Shown here piece after piece: positions 20,196 to 30,228 of a stretch of DNA of 64,000 bases. Made by a program: the position numbers and the translations under genes. This DNA comes from Liopterus haemorrhoidalis (lineage: Eukaryota; Arthropoda; Insecta; Coleoptera; Dytiscidae): contig OZ020616.1 in assembly GCA_963971575.1 (NCBI GenBank), forward strand, positions 51,257,201 to 51,321,200. The letters run 5' to 3'. A model generated the notes under the pieces. It was not told the DNA's origin and ran no database searches. It worked only from the letters and a program-made list of their open reading frames with translations. The number at the start of each line of letters is the position of its first letter. The stretch's first letter is position 1.

Positions 20196-21504
20196 CAAGG
20201 TGTCTCAAAAGAATTTTTATATTTATTTAGCTTACTGCGTGAACGCAACGTATCCGAGGGGCGCGGGGGTTATGTCAATCGGTAGCCTGGCTCTTGGGAA
20301 TTCAGTCGCTATGGAGCGTTTCTCGGGAGCAGACCGCGCGTTATGCATGCGAGAGTTTTACAAAAACGGTGATTGTAGCGACTGTAGCGCGTAGAAAATT
20401 CTGCAGTATTCGAGGTTTTCGCCACTTAAATGATGCGCCAAGCATTCCTCTCATTCGACATTGGGTTAAAAAGTTTGAAGAGACTGGTACAACGCTGGAT
20501 AAATCAAAATCCCGGCGACCTAGGTCATCAAGAACGGTAGAAAACGTGGAGAATGTTAATCAGTCTGTTCGTGACGACCCGAACCTTTCAATTCGGAAGC
20601 GCGCAAGTGCTTTAAATGTGCATAGATCATCATTACATCGCATTATGCACAAAGACCTAAAGCTGCACCCCTACAAAATTCAATTGGTGCAAAAATTAAA
20701 GCCCCAAGATGCCAGTCAGAGGCTTAATTTCGTAAATCAGGTGATTGAGCGATTTTCAACGTTTACCAACATTTTGTTTTCGGATGAAGCTCATTTTCAT
20801 CTTACTGGCCACGTAAATAAGCAGAACTGCCGCTACTGGAGTGCAACGAATCCGAAACGCAAACATCAGAAACCCCTACATTCGCCTAAAGTGACCGTAT
20901 GGGCTGCGATGTCGGCGCGAGGAATTATCGGCCCTTACTTTTTTGAAGACGAAATGTGGCGTGCAGTTACAGTGAATTCAGAGCGTTATTTGGAGATGTT
21001 AGACAACTTCTTGGTACCTGAACTGCAAAACTTTCCTGGCTATAACCAAAGAACATGGTTCCAACAGGACGGAGCAACTTCACACACGTCCAATATGTCT
21101 CTGCCACGTGTTCGTGAAATTTTCTCAGGCAAATTAATCTCCCGGAGAGGTGACATAAATTGGCCTCCACGCAGTCCAGATTTAACCCCTATGGACTTTT
21201 TCCTATGGGGTTATCTTAAATCTAAAGTTTACGCCAATAAACCGACTTCACTGGCGCATTTGAAAGAAAATATCCGTCACGAAATAGCAGCCATCCCTGA
21301 GTCCACCTGCCGAGACGTCATAAGTAATTTTACTGTTCGATTAAATGAGTGCCGAGAACGCGAGGGTCTACATTTAGACGATATTATTTTTAAGAAATAA
21401 ATCCCCAAAAAGTGTATTTTAATAATTAATAAACATTTTTTCTATATACGGCTTACTTTTTTTTAATCGATCCACTAAATATAAAATTTCTTTTGAGACA
21501 CTTG
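20196..21504 (+). mobile_element. DD41D mariner (rosa/visitor-like), nearly intact
   Basis: Ends CAAGGTGTCTCAAAAGAA... and ...TTCTTTTGAGACACTTG are inverted, flanked by TA at 20194-20195 and 21505-21506. At 1309 bp with a single long gene this is the least damaged element in the window. The last base pairs of the two ends differ at one position. Confidence 0.92.
20294..21400 (+). CDS. DD41D mariner transposase
   Basis: Cut-and-paste transposase acting on the element's own ends. The 368-codon frame has a helix-turn-helix region (HWVKKFEETGTTLDKSKSRR, then ASALNVHRSSLHRIMHKDL), the first catalytic Asp in FSDEAHFHLTG (about residue 166), the second in WFQQDGATSHTS, and the third in SPDLTPMDFFLWG. 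There are 41 residues between the last two Asp, hence DD41D. The usual length is about 345. The natural start is probably ATG 20312 (MERFSGADRALCMREFYKNG), which lies in another frame and meets TAG at 20392; a one-base change near 20372 would join the two. The present frame therefore begins with about 26 unrelated residues before ARRKFCSIRGF. The catalytic core has no stop. Confidence in the family is high; activity is doubtful. Confidence 0.9.
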   Translation: MGIQSLWSVSREQTARYACESFTKTVIVATVARRKFCSIRGFRHLNDAPSIPLIRHWVKKFEETGTTLDKSKSRRPRSSRTVENVENVNQSVRDDPNLSIRKRASALNVHRSSLHRIMHKDLKLHPYKIQLVQKLKPQDASQRLNFVNQVIERFSTFTNILFSDEAHFHLTGHVNKQNCRYWSATNPKRKHQKPLHSPKVTVWAAMSARGIIGPYFFEDEMWRAVTVNSERYLEMLDNFLVPELQNFPGYNQRTWFQQDGATSHTSNMSLPRVREIFSGKLISRRGDINWPPRSPDLTPMDFFLWGYLKSKVYANKPTSLAHLKENIRHEIAAIPESTCRDVISNFTVRLNECREREGLHLDDIIFKK

Positions 21505-21506
21505 TA

Positions 21507-22436
21507 TATAGTTATCACAGGATAAACAGAACTCCGAAATGCAGATATGTTGAGGGTTGTGGAATTTGTCAACAGATGGCGGTGCTGGGTGGTTATTTCT
21601 TCTCCATTGCCTAACGGTAGTTAAAATTACTATACCTACCGTTTTATATATTTAACTTTATAATCGTTATGTTCCACTTTTTTTGAATTAAAATAGTGAA
21701 ATGCCAAAACAAAACACGGGTAGAACCACTAGTTTAATATCATTCTTACAAGTCTATTACTAGCTAAACATTTAAAAAATTTAAACCCCTGTTATATAAT
21801 CCCCATTGTATAATTTCGACCTCTGTTTTTCGCACGCCTCTGCCAAATCTTTTAACCACCTTTCTTAACATCGATCGTATGTTATCAAAGAAATTTTTGT
21901 AGCGCGTGCAATGTGTGTTTCTTTTAAAACGTGCATGTCTTGAAATCTTAAAAGATGTTGACATTTTTAGGTGAAACTTTGAATGTAATGGTTTGAGAGT
22001 GTATTTAGCGACATCACCTGGTTCCTGACATGTTTATGTAACATGTAATGTGTTACAAGATTCAACCATTTTTCAGTTCTGAGCTTGTTTTCAACATTTT
22101 AATGTGGTAATTACTTCAGCGGCCTTTTTCAAATTTTAAGAAATTGTTGTTTTATAATTACACGAAGCTTGGTGGTCTTAAGATTAATTTGTTTTTAGAC
22201 AAATGAATTTATGTACAAAAATTTTGTAAAAATGTACATGTAAACGTTCTTTTGACGCTTTCTTTAGTATTTAAATTGCAAACTTAAACTAACAGAGCTA
22301 ATATTAGTAAACCAGAAAAATAGTGTGTCGTAGAATTGATCTTAAAATTTATTATTATTTTTTTACCTATGCGGGATGTTATCGGGAACTCTTTAAAAAT
22401 ATACTCCCTCCGTCCGAAAATATGATACATTCCTTT
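21507..22436. other. AT-rich sequence, nothing firm
   Basis: A 66-codon minus-strand frame (21764-21964) has no recognised domain. CTCCCTCCGTCCGAAAATAT at about 22405 looks like a Stowaway-type end but has no partner. Confidence 0.4.
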
Positions 22437-22937
22437 AAAAAAATTGATGTGAATTGTGAATTTTCACATATTATAGGATTTCGCAGGTATATAATAAGTG
22501 AAAGCTTTTAGTAATCACGGCAAAATGAACGATATTTTTTAAATAATTTATCGTCTGTTAATCTAAGAGCTTTAAAAACAAATTTTATGTTAAAATATTT
22601 TTTTGTTATTTTTAATTCGAATACATAATACCATAATTTAGGTTTCTAAATATGTACAGTAATTTTATATATATATATATGTATAGCAAGGTTCGTTTAG
22701 AGTTTGAAAATTGCGTCTATGGCTTCCTTTGGTGTTTTTAAGTCATATGCTCCGCCCCTCTGGTGTCGTATACATGACACATAGAATGAAAATGAAATAA
22801 AAATTCCAACAATTCCAATTAGTTATTAATTTACGCTCTTAAAAATTAAATGCAACATTTGCCAAGATATAACTAGAATTAAATATTTTAACAAAATAAA
22901 AATGGATAAAAAAAATCAAAAAATAAAATAGTTTTCT

Positions 22938-23006
22938 CTGCCCGGGAGCGAACCCTAGTATGCTGGGTAGCAACCGAGCAAGCTAACCATTCGACCAGGA
23001 CACACC
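22938..23006 (-). ncRNA. tRNA-like segment in family A
   Basis: Minus strand: CCTGGTCGAATGGTTAGCTT (box A-like) and GGGTTCGCTCCCGG (box B-like), then T-runs downstream. Closely related to the segment at 33677-33746. No good cloverleaf. Confidence 0.45.
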
Positions 23007-23297
23007 TTCTAATATAGTGTGTTACATAACTATAACTTTTGTGCATCGTCAACCAAAAAACACAAAAATGCGTTATTTTCCGAAAACATAATTAGATTTT
23101 TAGGTTAAACCATCTGGACAACAGGGTGTGGGACATTTTTTTTTGCACAATTTTGGCAAAAATCGCCTCTAAATAATTTATTTTTCTAAAATAAAATTTT
23201 GATCGTTAATCCACGTACTAAGGGCTTTCATTTGATACCCTACTCAGAATTTAAAAAAAAATGTTTTTGATTAGCAGATATTTGTTTATATTTTTAA

Positions 23298-23594
23298 GGG
23301 GATATGTTTTTTAGATGTTTTAGTATTTTTCCTATGTGCGGGTCAAAGAGTTGTATAAACATGCCAAATTTCAACTATCTAGGTTTAGTCGTTTGGCTAC
23401 AATTTTTACCGAACAGACAGACAGACAGACGGACAGACAGACAGATAGACAGACAGATAGACAGACAGACAGATAGACGGGGGATATGTTTTTTAGATGT
23501 TTTAGTATTTTTCCTATGTGCGGGTCTAAGAGTTGTATAAACATGCCAAATTTCAACTATCTAGGTTTAGCCGTTTGGCTACAATTTTTACCGA

Positions 23595-23640
<46 letters not shown>

Positions 23641-23655
23641 CGACAGATAGACGAC
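23298..23655. repeat. Direct duplication with (GACA)/(GATA) tracts
   Basis: A unit of about 180 bp from GGATATGTTTTTTAGATG to a GACAGACAGATAGAC tract is present twice in tandem, nearly identical. The copy boundary falls in the microsatellite, pointing to slippage or unequal exchange there. Confidence 0.85.
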
Positions 23656-23820
23656 ATAATGACGGTATAAGGGTTTTTTGATCATACCTACAAAACTGTT
23701 GATTTTAATGTGATTTCAGAACAAATATTCCTAGACATCCAGCATTATGTTGGCTTCTTACACTTATTAAATAATACGAAATCCTGAAATGTCTGAAAAT
23801 TCACACTTCACATATTTTTT

Positions 23821-24365
23821 GCTTTCATTATTATTTCTGTAATAATATTTTAGTTTTCCACAGTCGCTACAGTTGACAATTATGACCAATTTAAGAATTC
23901 ACTTTTGAAATATGTCTGAAAATGTAGTTGCATTCGGAATTAGTATTTTAGTAATTCCGTATGAGTCCAGACCATATATCCAGTAGAAAATAAAAGCCGT
24001 GTGTGATTGTTACAATGCTGCCGCCATGAAGAATGTTCAAAATACATATTACGTTTCCGCAGATTTTGATTTATGTATTTTCGACACAAGGGATTTCGAC
24101 ATTGGTAATATTTTGGTTCAGAATTTATTATTTTGTTGGTCATAGGTCAGAAAATCACCAAAGAGAATTCAGATAAAAATATTTTAACATATAGAAAGTG
24201 AGTCAGACAATACAGAAATAAAAATACCAAATTATATATCTGGTTAAGATAGATAGTAACAACTGCGAACAATATACAATTTTACTTTTGCTCGTAAATC
24301 GCTAAGTTAAACAATGTTTTTGTGTCGAGATACCGAATATTTAACGGTTAAAACTCATGTTAAAT
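23821..24365. other. AT-rich sequence, nothing recognised
   Basis: A 67-codon minus-strand frame (23940-24143) has no recognised domain. No terminal repeats. Confidence 0.4.
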
Positions 24366-24644
24366 CATAGTTTCCCAAACTTTTTTGCCCAGTAGACCAC
24401 TTGCCGATTTTTTTGTTTTCCATAGACCTCCCTGCTTACCTAATATTGAATTTTCCTAAACTTATTAACTTCAAATCTGTTTTTGAATGACACAGTGTTG
24501 CTCACTTTGCTAGGGTTTTCTTGTAGAGAAAAATATGTACAATTTTTTTCATACCTTTATTGAAAAGACACAAAATGCAAGTAAATATTTGGATATGGAT
24601 CGAAACAAATCAGAACCTAGTAAAATTCTTACATAAAATTAATA

Positions 24645-24854
24645 CAGAGTGATTATTTAATGGCGAGACGACGTCACTGGAAGTTTTAATAATTGGCCGT
24701 TTCATACACATCGTAGCAGGCGATTATGCGCGCATGCGCATAATCTTTTTTTTCTTCATAATAAAATTTTCTTCAAGGTTATTATAATCATAGTATTCTG
24801 CTAGGAGGCACGTAAAATTCGGTGACGTCGTCTCGCCATTAAATAATCACTCTG
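24645..24854. mobile_element. 210-bp TA-flanked MITE
   Basis: Inverted repeats of about 33 bp start CAGAGTGATTATTTAATGGC and return as GCCATTAAATAATCACTCTG, flanked by TA at 24643-24644 and 24855-24856. The arms include GACGACGTCAC. Tc1/mariner-type target. It sits inside the hAT relic, just past the transposase tail. Confidence 0.88.
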
Positions 24855-24866
24855 TACACAAATAAT

Positions 24867-25133
24867 GCTGTTAATGAGATGAACCTGATGCTCTGATAGC
24901 AATTGTTCAATATTTGGCTTCAAATTACTGAGGTATAGTCTTAAATTTCTACGTCCAGTGATTTGCAATTGATTTCTTTTTTTCGTAAGACGATAAGCAA
25001 CCGCGTTAAAACCCCTTTCCACTATGTTTTTGCTGAACTGTACCTTAAATTCTTCGTTAGTGCATATTCCGATAAGTTCCTCTTGTAATATGATATCCGA
25101 TTCAATGTCTTTATTCCGTATTTCCGTAAACAA
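24867..25133 (-). pseudogene. hAT transposase C-terminal region
   Basis: The frame reads LQEELIGICTNEEFKVQFSK, NIVERGFNAVAYRLTKKRNQ, then LQITGRRNLRLYLSNLKPNI and EQLLSEHQ. The ERGFsAV...L.KkRNrLqIt..gdLRL.Ls...P.I..L...HQ pattern is the hAT dimerisation domain of ZBED/SCAN-type transposases. Part of the core before GFNAV seems deleted (the usual FPSSYLxE stretch is absent). Confidence 0.7.
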
Positions 25134-25302
25134 AACATCCTGAAACTTACGGAACGCCTAAATGTTGATGATGACCTGCCTAAATGGGGTCCATTCACAT
25201 GGACTCGTATTTTCTAGTATATTTGTGTGTTTTTATTTTTATTTCCTTCCTTCTTAGGGGGGGGGGGCGGCGGTCCACTCCTCTGGGTGCGCCATTGTTA
25301 TA

Positions 25303-25826
25303 CAGGGTGTTTGTTGTGAAACGGGGCACGCCGAAAATCTCCTTTATTTGTAAAGATACAAAAAATCTTCAGAACAAAAGTTAAACTAGACAAAAAGGCC
25401 CATCTAAAGGTTACTATAAGAATTCTGAGGCACTTCCGGTTTCACCGGAAATGATGTCAACTTTTGATCTAGCATAGAGAATCGATAATTTTATATTTTT
25501 TTCCTAAAAGTACATTAAATTAACTTTACAATGACACCAAAAAGTCATATTTTTATGTTAACCATTTCAAAATGGCGACCATTTATTTACAAAATAATAA
25601 TCAACATAAGTTTTACAAAGTTGAACGTAGCAAGCTTTGAAAACAATAAAAAAGAAACAAAATATCTCTAAAATAAACTATTTGATTATTTAGAAAAAAA
25701 AAATTATTACTTTTTACAATTATTTTACTAAAAAAAAAAAAATACAAATGTTCGATCAAACCACCATTATTGTCCACACATTTTCTAACTATTTATAACA
25801 ATGCCCCGTATCAAACAAACACCCTG
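25303..25826. mobile_element. 524-bp TA-flanked MITE
   Basis: Ends CAGGGTGTTTGTTGTGAAAC and ATCAAACAAACACCCTG are inverted and extend to GGGGCA/TGCCCC; TA at 25301-25302 and 25827-25828. No coding potential recognised. Confidence 0.85.
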
Positions 25827-25828
25827 TA

Positions 25829-26550
25829 CAATATATAGAAACAACTGTTTGCCTACCTTTAGAATCAATATGTTTTCTAAATGCAAGAAATGCATTGTTT
25901 CAGTGTCGCCTTTTTAGATGAAATATCAAATTCGATGAACTATTTTTATATCCTTTAATTTCAACTTTAGGTAGGCATTGACCGCATTGAGCAATGACCT
26001 TATTTTATTCTACACAGCTTTTTTCGACAAAATATTTAAAATAACATACCATCTACCATTTTCGATTTAAATAAAACATTTCTTCTTTTACCATCTTTGG
26101 CTGACTGAGTAGATGCACCAAAACTTTCACCAATATCGTTGTTACTCAGGTTAGCGAAAAAATACAAACATATAATTGTAATTGTAACTGTACAATGTAT
26201 AAACACTAAATGCGAATGAACAGTGAGAGTGAAAAAATCAAATCTCAATCCTGATTTTAGTTTCAATCATAACTAAAAATTTAATCATGATAGTGAGTAA
26301 ATAATTAATTTAGTTACCAATGTGAATAACTGCATTATTAGTTATGTACCTTACTCATTAATCAAGTCTTGAAATTAAATTTATAATCTCAATCCTCAAT
26401 CATTAGTTTGATTGCAATTTGACCAACTCAGGTCCATATAGACCATTTTGGGAATCATGGTGTTAAATGATTATACACAGTGACATAACCTCATTTTTTG
26501 CTCCCCTTGTCAACTTTTTCCAAGCGTCCAAACGATATTTATATTTCTGA
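25829..26550. other. AT-rich sequence, nothing firm
   Basis: A minus-strand frame (26036-26266) has no recognised domain. No terminal repeats. Confidence 0.4.
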
Positions 26551-26552
26551 TA

Positions 26553-27144
26553 CCCTTTTCACACTAGAACTTTAAGATCGGATGTTAAAGTGAATATGTC
26601 TTTAAACGCTAATATGAAAACGTATGACCTCGTCTAAATACAAGCGATGTTGAAGACAGAGATATGCGTCTTAAACATCGTCCGCATTGCCAACATAATT
26701 TCTATTATAAAAAAATACTCTTTGAATTTGTACTGTCAACATTTTGTATTATCATAAACAAGAATACTGTCTATATCGACGTTAGAAGAAGTTTATACTT
26801 ATAGTTATAATAAAATTATTTATTTTAATAATGTGTTTAATAAAATACAGAGCTACAATAATTGAGATAAAATGTATCGACTTGCATGTTAATACAGGTG
26901 TTATATATTCTTTATTGTAGTGTCTTTATTGTAGAATGAAATGTCCATATTTGTTTATAATAATTCAAAATGTGCGTCTGCGCAGACAGTTCAAAACTGG
27001 TAATTTCCTGACGGTAACTTAAGGACAAAATTATTGTAGCTGATGACAGCACCGGAGATTTAAACATCAAGTGTGAAAGCAAACCGATGTTAAACATCGG
27101 TGAACTTTAAGTTCACTCGTCTTAAAGTTCTAGTGTGAAAATGG
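26553..27144. mobile_element. 592-bp TA-flanked element
   Basis: CCCTTTTCACACTAGAACTT at the left returns inverted as AAGTTCTAGTGTGAAAATGG at the right, with TA at 26551-26552 and 27145-27146. Both ends go on to GTTAAA/TTTAAC-like subterminal sequence. No recognised protein; non-autonomous. Confidence 0.7.
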
Positions 27145-27146
27145 TA

Positions 27147-28611
27147 TTAACGACACTCGTAAGGCTAAGGAGAAAGGCCTTCAACCCCTATTTATGCCAC
27201 TGTAAGAATTAATGCTGAATTAAAAATATTGATATTTTTTTCAGCATTTAAGCTGAAAATTGATTATTTGATTCATTGGAAAAATGTAGTCTTAGTCAAC
27301 ATAATAAATATATAACACTAAAATACTAGAAATCTTATGAGTCAAAGGAGTTCTAGAAATAATAGACTGACAGATGGTAGGGGTAGCATTTTAATTCTTG
27401 GGTGGTTTAATTTTTTAGATGTTTAGAAGATAACAAGAAAATCTAAACGACAGGAAGTCTATTTTCATTAAACATCTGCTCAGAATTTAAAATCACATAG
27501 AGTAGTTATATAGATATACTAGAAGAGTATTCGTTCCTCGTACAGGGTAAGTTCAATTAAATTCAGTTGATTTATAAAGTAAATAATCATAGCTTATATT
27601 GGTTTTAAAACAGTAGATTTACAAATACCTTCGTTGAAGAAGGATTTGTTAAACAGAATACACTCGTAAAAAGTATCCTTCTTAAGTAATAACTTAAACG
27701 TATAAACAGTATATCGGTAACGAATATGGTAATCACCGATACAATTGTAACAATTTCAACATCTTTGTTTATCAGATATCTTCTCCAGTTTCATATTTTA
27801 ATTTAATATAATGTGGGTTGTAAACATATTTTGTAAAGTCTGTTAACATTTAGCTTGAAAATGTACAACACTGTAAATGTTTCCACTGAGATTTTAACCC
27901 TAAACAATAAGATAACAGAGAAACCACAGACCTTTGCCTATGTCAACAGCCATTACTTCTCAGGTAACAAGGTACCTGCATCATCCGACTACTTCATCAT
28001 AGAACTGGCAAACAAACTCCGCTAGAATATGTATTTCTAGACGAAAATTACTAGAAACTAAAATGTTTTGTAAGAAATAAACAGTTGCCAAATTTAGCTA
28101 ATAAAGATCTAGACGGAATTTTAAATAGTTTCAGACTGACAAAGTGTCAAAAGAAACTATTTTTCAATAATTTTTATCAAAGATTTTATGTTTAGCCGTC
28201 AGAAGATCTAGCTATCTAAAAGACAAAATACCAAAATTAGAGCCATCCAGCATTTAAGAAATATATTGTGTCAAATGCAGTAAGTGTTACATAACACTAG
28301 AAGTACCGTGAGCGTACCCACGCCCTTAAAAAAAGTCACAGGCAAAAACCAAATTAAGAATTTTGAAATAGAGAAGCGGGGTAGAGGCCTGCATGTACCC
28401 CCTCCATCTTTTGAAAATCGAAAATACTAAAACGCACTGCACATTCACTGGAAATCCTACAGAACATTTCAAACACTGAGCTTTCTGTGATAATAATAAA
28501 TGAACATTTATCTCCAAAAATAAAAATTGCCGCCCCTAAATTCCTAAAGTCCGGGTGCGGGGCACCCTTTGCACTTTCGGGTTGCGGTGGCCCTGCATAA
28601 TATAGTTAAGA
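27147..28611. other. Unassigned AT-rich sequence
   Basis: Nothing recognised apart from a G/C-rich patch at 28525-28595 that looks like a decayed hAT end without a partner. Confidence 0.4.
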
Positions 28612-28745
28612 AAAGATGATATGGTGTGCATTTTCACACATTTCAGGGTTTTGTGGGTAAAGGATAACAAATTGTAGGTACATATAAAAAAAATCATACA
28701 TTTCGATATATTTTGAAATTATAAACCACGTGCAGATCTATAGAT
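28612..28745. repeat. Family A left-end fragment
   Basis: GTGTGCATTTTCACACATTT then CAGGGTTTTGTGGGTA, followed by ACATTTCGATATATTTTG and CACGTGC. Matches the fragment at 7001-7160 along its whole length. Confidence 0.6.
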
Positions 28746-28757
28746 TTAGGTTCTGAT

Positions 28758-28886
28758 AACTGGGGCCGTAAGACAATTCGGGCCGTTCACAATTGGGGTT
28801 TTTCACAACTGGGGCCATTAACATTTGGGGCGATGGACAATTCGAGTCGTACACAATTGGGGCTTTTTACAACTGGGGCCATAACT
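28758..28886. repeat. 16-bp tandem repeat, eight units
   Basis: Units follow AAYTGGGGCCxTxxAC with period 16 (first unit 17). Units 2-4 resemble units 6-8 more than their neighbours, giving a 64-bp higher-order unit present twice. Not a multiple of three, so not coding. Confidence 0.85.
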
Positions 28887-29878
28887 ATAACAGCTAGAGT
28901 CTTCTTTTATTTAAAATAAAAAATAATTATTTTACAAGTTGGCATAAATTAAATTGCGTATTCTTTTGAAAAAAAATATTTTAATGGTTTGAATAAGTAC
29001 ATTTTGGTGGGAATTAGAATAAATAAAAAAGTTGTATTTTAAGGGTTGGCTTAAGAAAATTTTCGTGATCATTTGATTAACTTAACTTTTATATAACTTT
29101 TTAGGTCTAGGCGTTTTGCTACAATTTCTACCGTATTCCGGTTCACATTAACGTGCTAAAATTTTTCAGGATTTATTTGAATGGGGTCATATATCAACTG
29201 TTTCATAAATTTACAAAAAAAACTCTTTTTTTTTGTAAATTTAAATATATATTGTCTGGAAATTATCAGTTTTTATATATTCGTGGTTAAAACTTGAGAA
29301 AAGCGAAAAAAATCATTCAAAATATATCAGTCGGAAATAATGAATAAGTACAACAAAGGATTTCAGGTAAAAGTACATATTCTCATAAAAAAAAATCACA
29401 AAAAAAATACGTAACCTATATTAAATTTCTCACGGCCTTTTAAGGGTGTTTTTGTTTAAATAGGCCAAACTTTTCAAGGTCATCGTTTTAATTATTTAAT
29501 TTTGAAGGATTCTCTTTAACCCCGTACAAAAAGAACACAAAAGAAATGTAGAAGTCTTTTATTTTTTAAGGTAATTCATCAAAGTCATGATATTTATGAA
29601 GATTTTCTTATTTTGAATGAAAATTCGCATTTTTATTTCTAAGATCATTAATAATATTCTTCTTTTCATATCTTTTTCTGTCAGTTATATAATTTTTTAC
29701 ATTTATTTGAAAAAAAATCTACACCATTCAGTAGTGCTGGTTTACACCATTCCCTCTAATAATATGACCAAGCCAAATCCATTTTAATATAACAAAAGTA
29801 CAAGGAGCTTAAGAGGGTAATGTACCTAGGTTTCGCGAAGCGTTAACATGCATTTGTTTAGGCTAAAACAGTGGTTCC
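28887..29878. other. AT-rich sequence with a family A fragment
   Basis: 29100-29200 matches family A (CGTTTTGCTACAATTTCTAC and TATTCCGGTTCACAT). The rest shows nothing recognisable. Confidence 0.4.
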
Positions 29879-30181
29879 CAAACTTTTTCGGTTTCCGGCG
29901 CCCTTAATGTATTAAAAATTTTCTGCGGCGCCCCAAGTCAATACATTGGTCTATAAAATTTTTCAATCTTATTTTATTTGGGAGGGTAAAATATGAAAAT
30001 AAAAGTGATGATCTAAAAAAAAAACGTCTTCCCTTCTAAAATACAAAGTGATGACCTAAAAAAAGTCCTCACTTCCAAACTGCAAAGTGATCATAAAAAA
30101 AAGTTCTTGGGTTTTCGCGGTGCTCCTATAGCTCAGCCACAGCGCCCCAGGGCGCCGCAGCGCACAGTTTGGGAAACGCTG
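29879..30181. mobile_element. hAT MITE (TIR CAGTGGTTCCCAAAC)
   Basis: Ends CAGTGGTTCCCAAACTTTTT / AGTTTGGGAAACGCTG; flanking GGCTAAAA (29871-29878) and GGCTAAAG (30182-30189), an 8-bp duplication with one change. The interior carries, on the minus strand, TTTGGAAGTGAGGACTTTTT units related to the minisatellite of the hATs at 675 and 13171. Confidence 0.85.
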
Positions 30182-30228
30182 GGCTAAAGAATTTAAATCA
30201 AATATTGTCGGATCAGTTTGATTCTTTT

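Larger units (their letters stand above)
22437..23820 (-). repeat. Family A repeat, fullest copy with both ends
   Basis: Left end AATTGATGTGAATTGTGAAT, right end AAATTCACACTTCACATA: these are inverted over about 40 bp, so family A is a terminal-inverted-repeat element of about 1.2-1.4 kb. The interior in order: AACATTTGCCAAGATATAAC, antisense tRNA-like segment, CCATCTGGACAACAGGGTGT, CCTATGTGCGGGTCAAAGAG, GCCGTTTGGCTACAATTTTT, then the (GACA)n tract and the right end. The last part is duplicated (23298-23655). No transposase is encoded. Class unassigned. Confidence 0.7.
24366..25150 (-). mobile_element. hAT relic interrupted by a TA MITE
   Basis: CATAGTTTCCCAAACTTTTT at 24366 resembles a hAT 3' end (CAGTGGTTCCCAAAC class). 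After a TA-flanked MITE, the same strand gives the C-terminal part of a hAT transposase. The other end and a target duplication could not be found; it may extend to about 25290, where a G-run precedes another MITE. Confidence 0.55.

Noticed and set aside
22403..22436. CTCCCTCCGTCCGAAAATAT, like the end of plant Stowaway MITEs
   Set aside because: Only one end is present, with no TA-flanked partner; chance similarity is likely.
22938..23006. Functional tRNA gene on the minus strand
   Set aside because: Box A and B are present, but the acceptor and anticodon stems do not pair properly and related copies differ in the anticodon loop.
23404..23660. CRISPR-like array of spaced repeats
   Set aside because: It is a (GACA)n/(GATA)n microsatellite with one 180-bp duplication in a eukaryotic context; there are no unique spacers.
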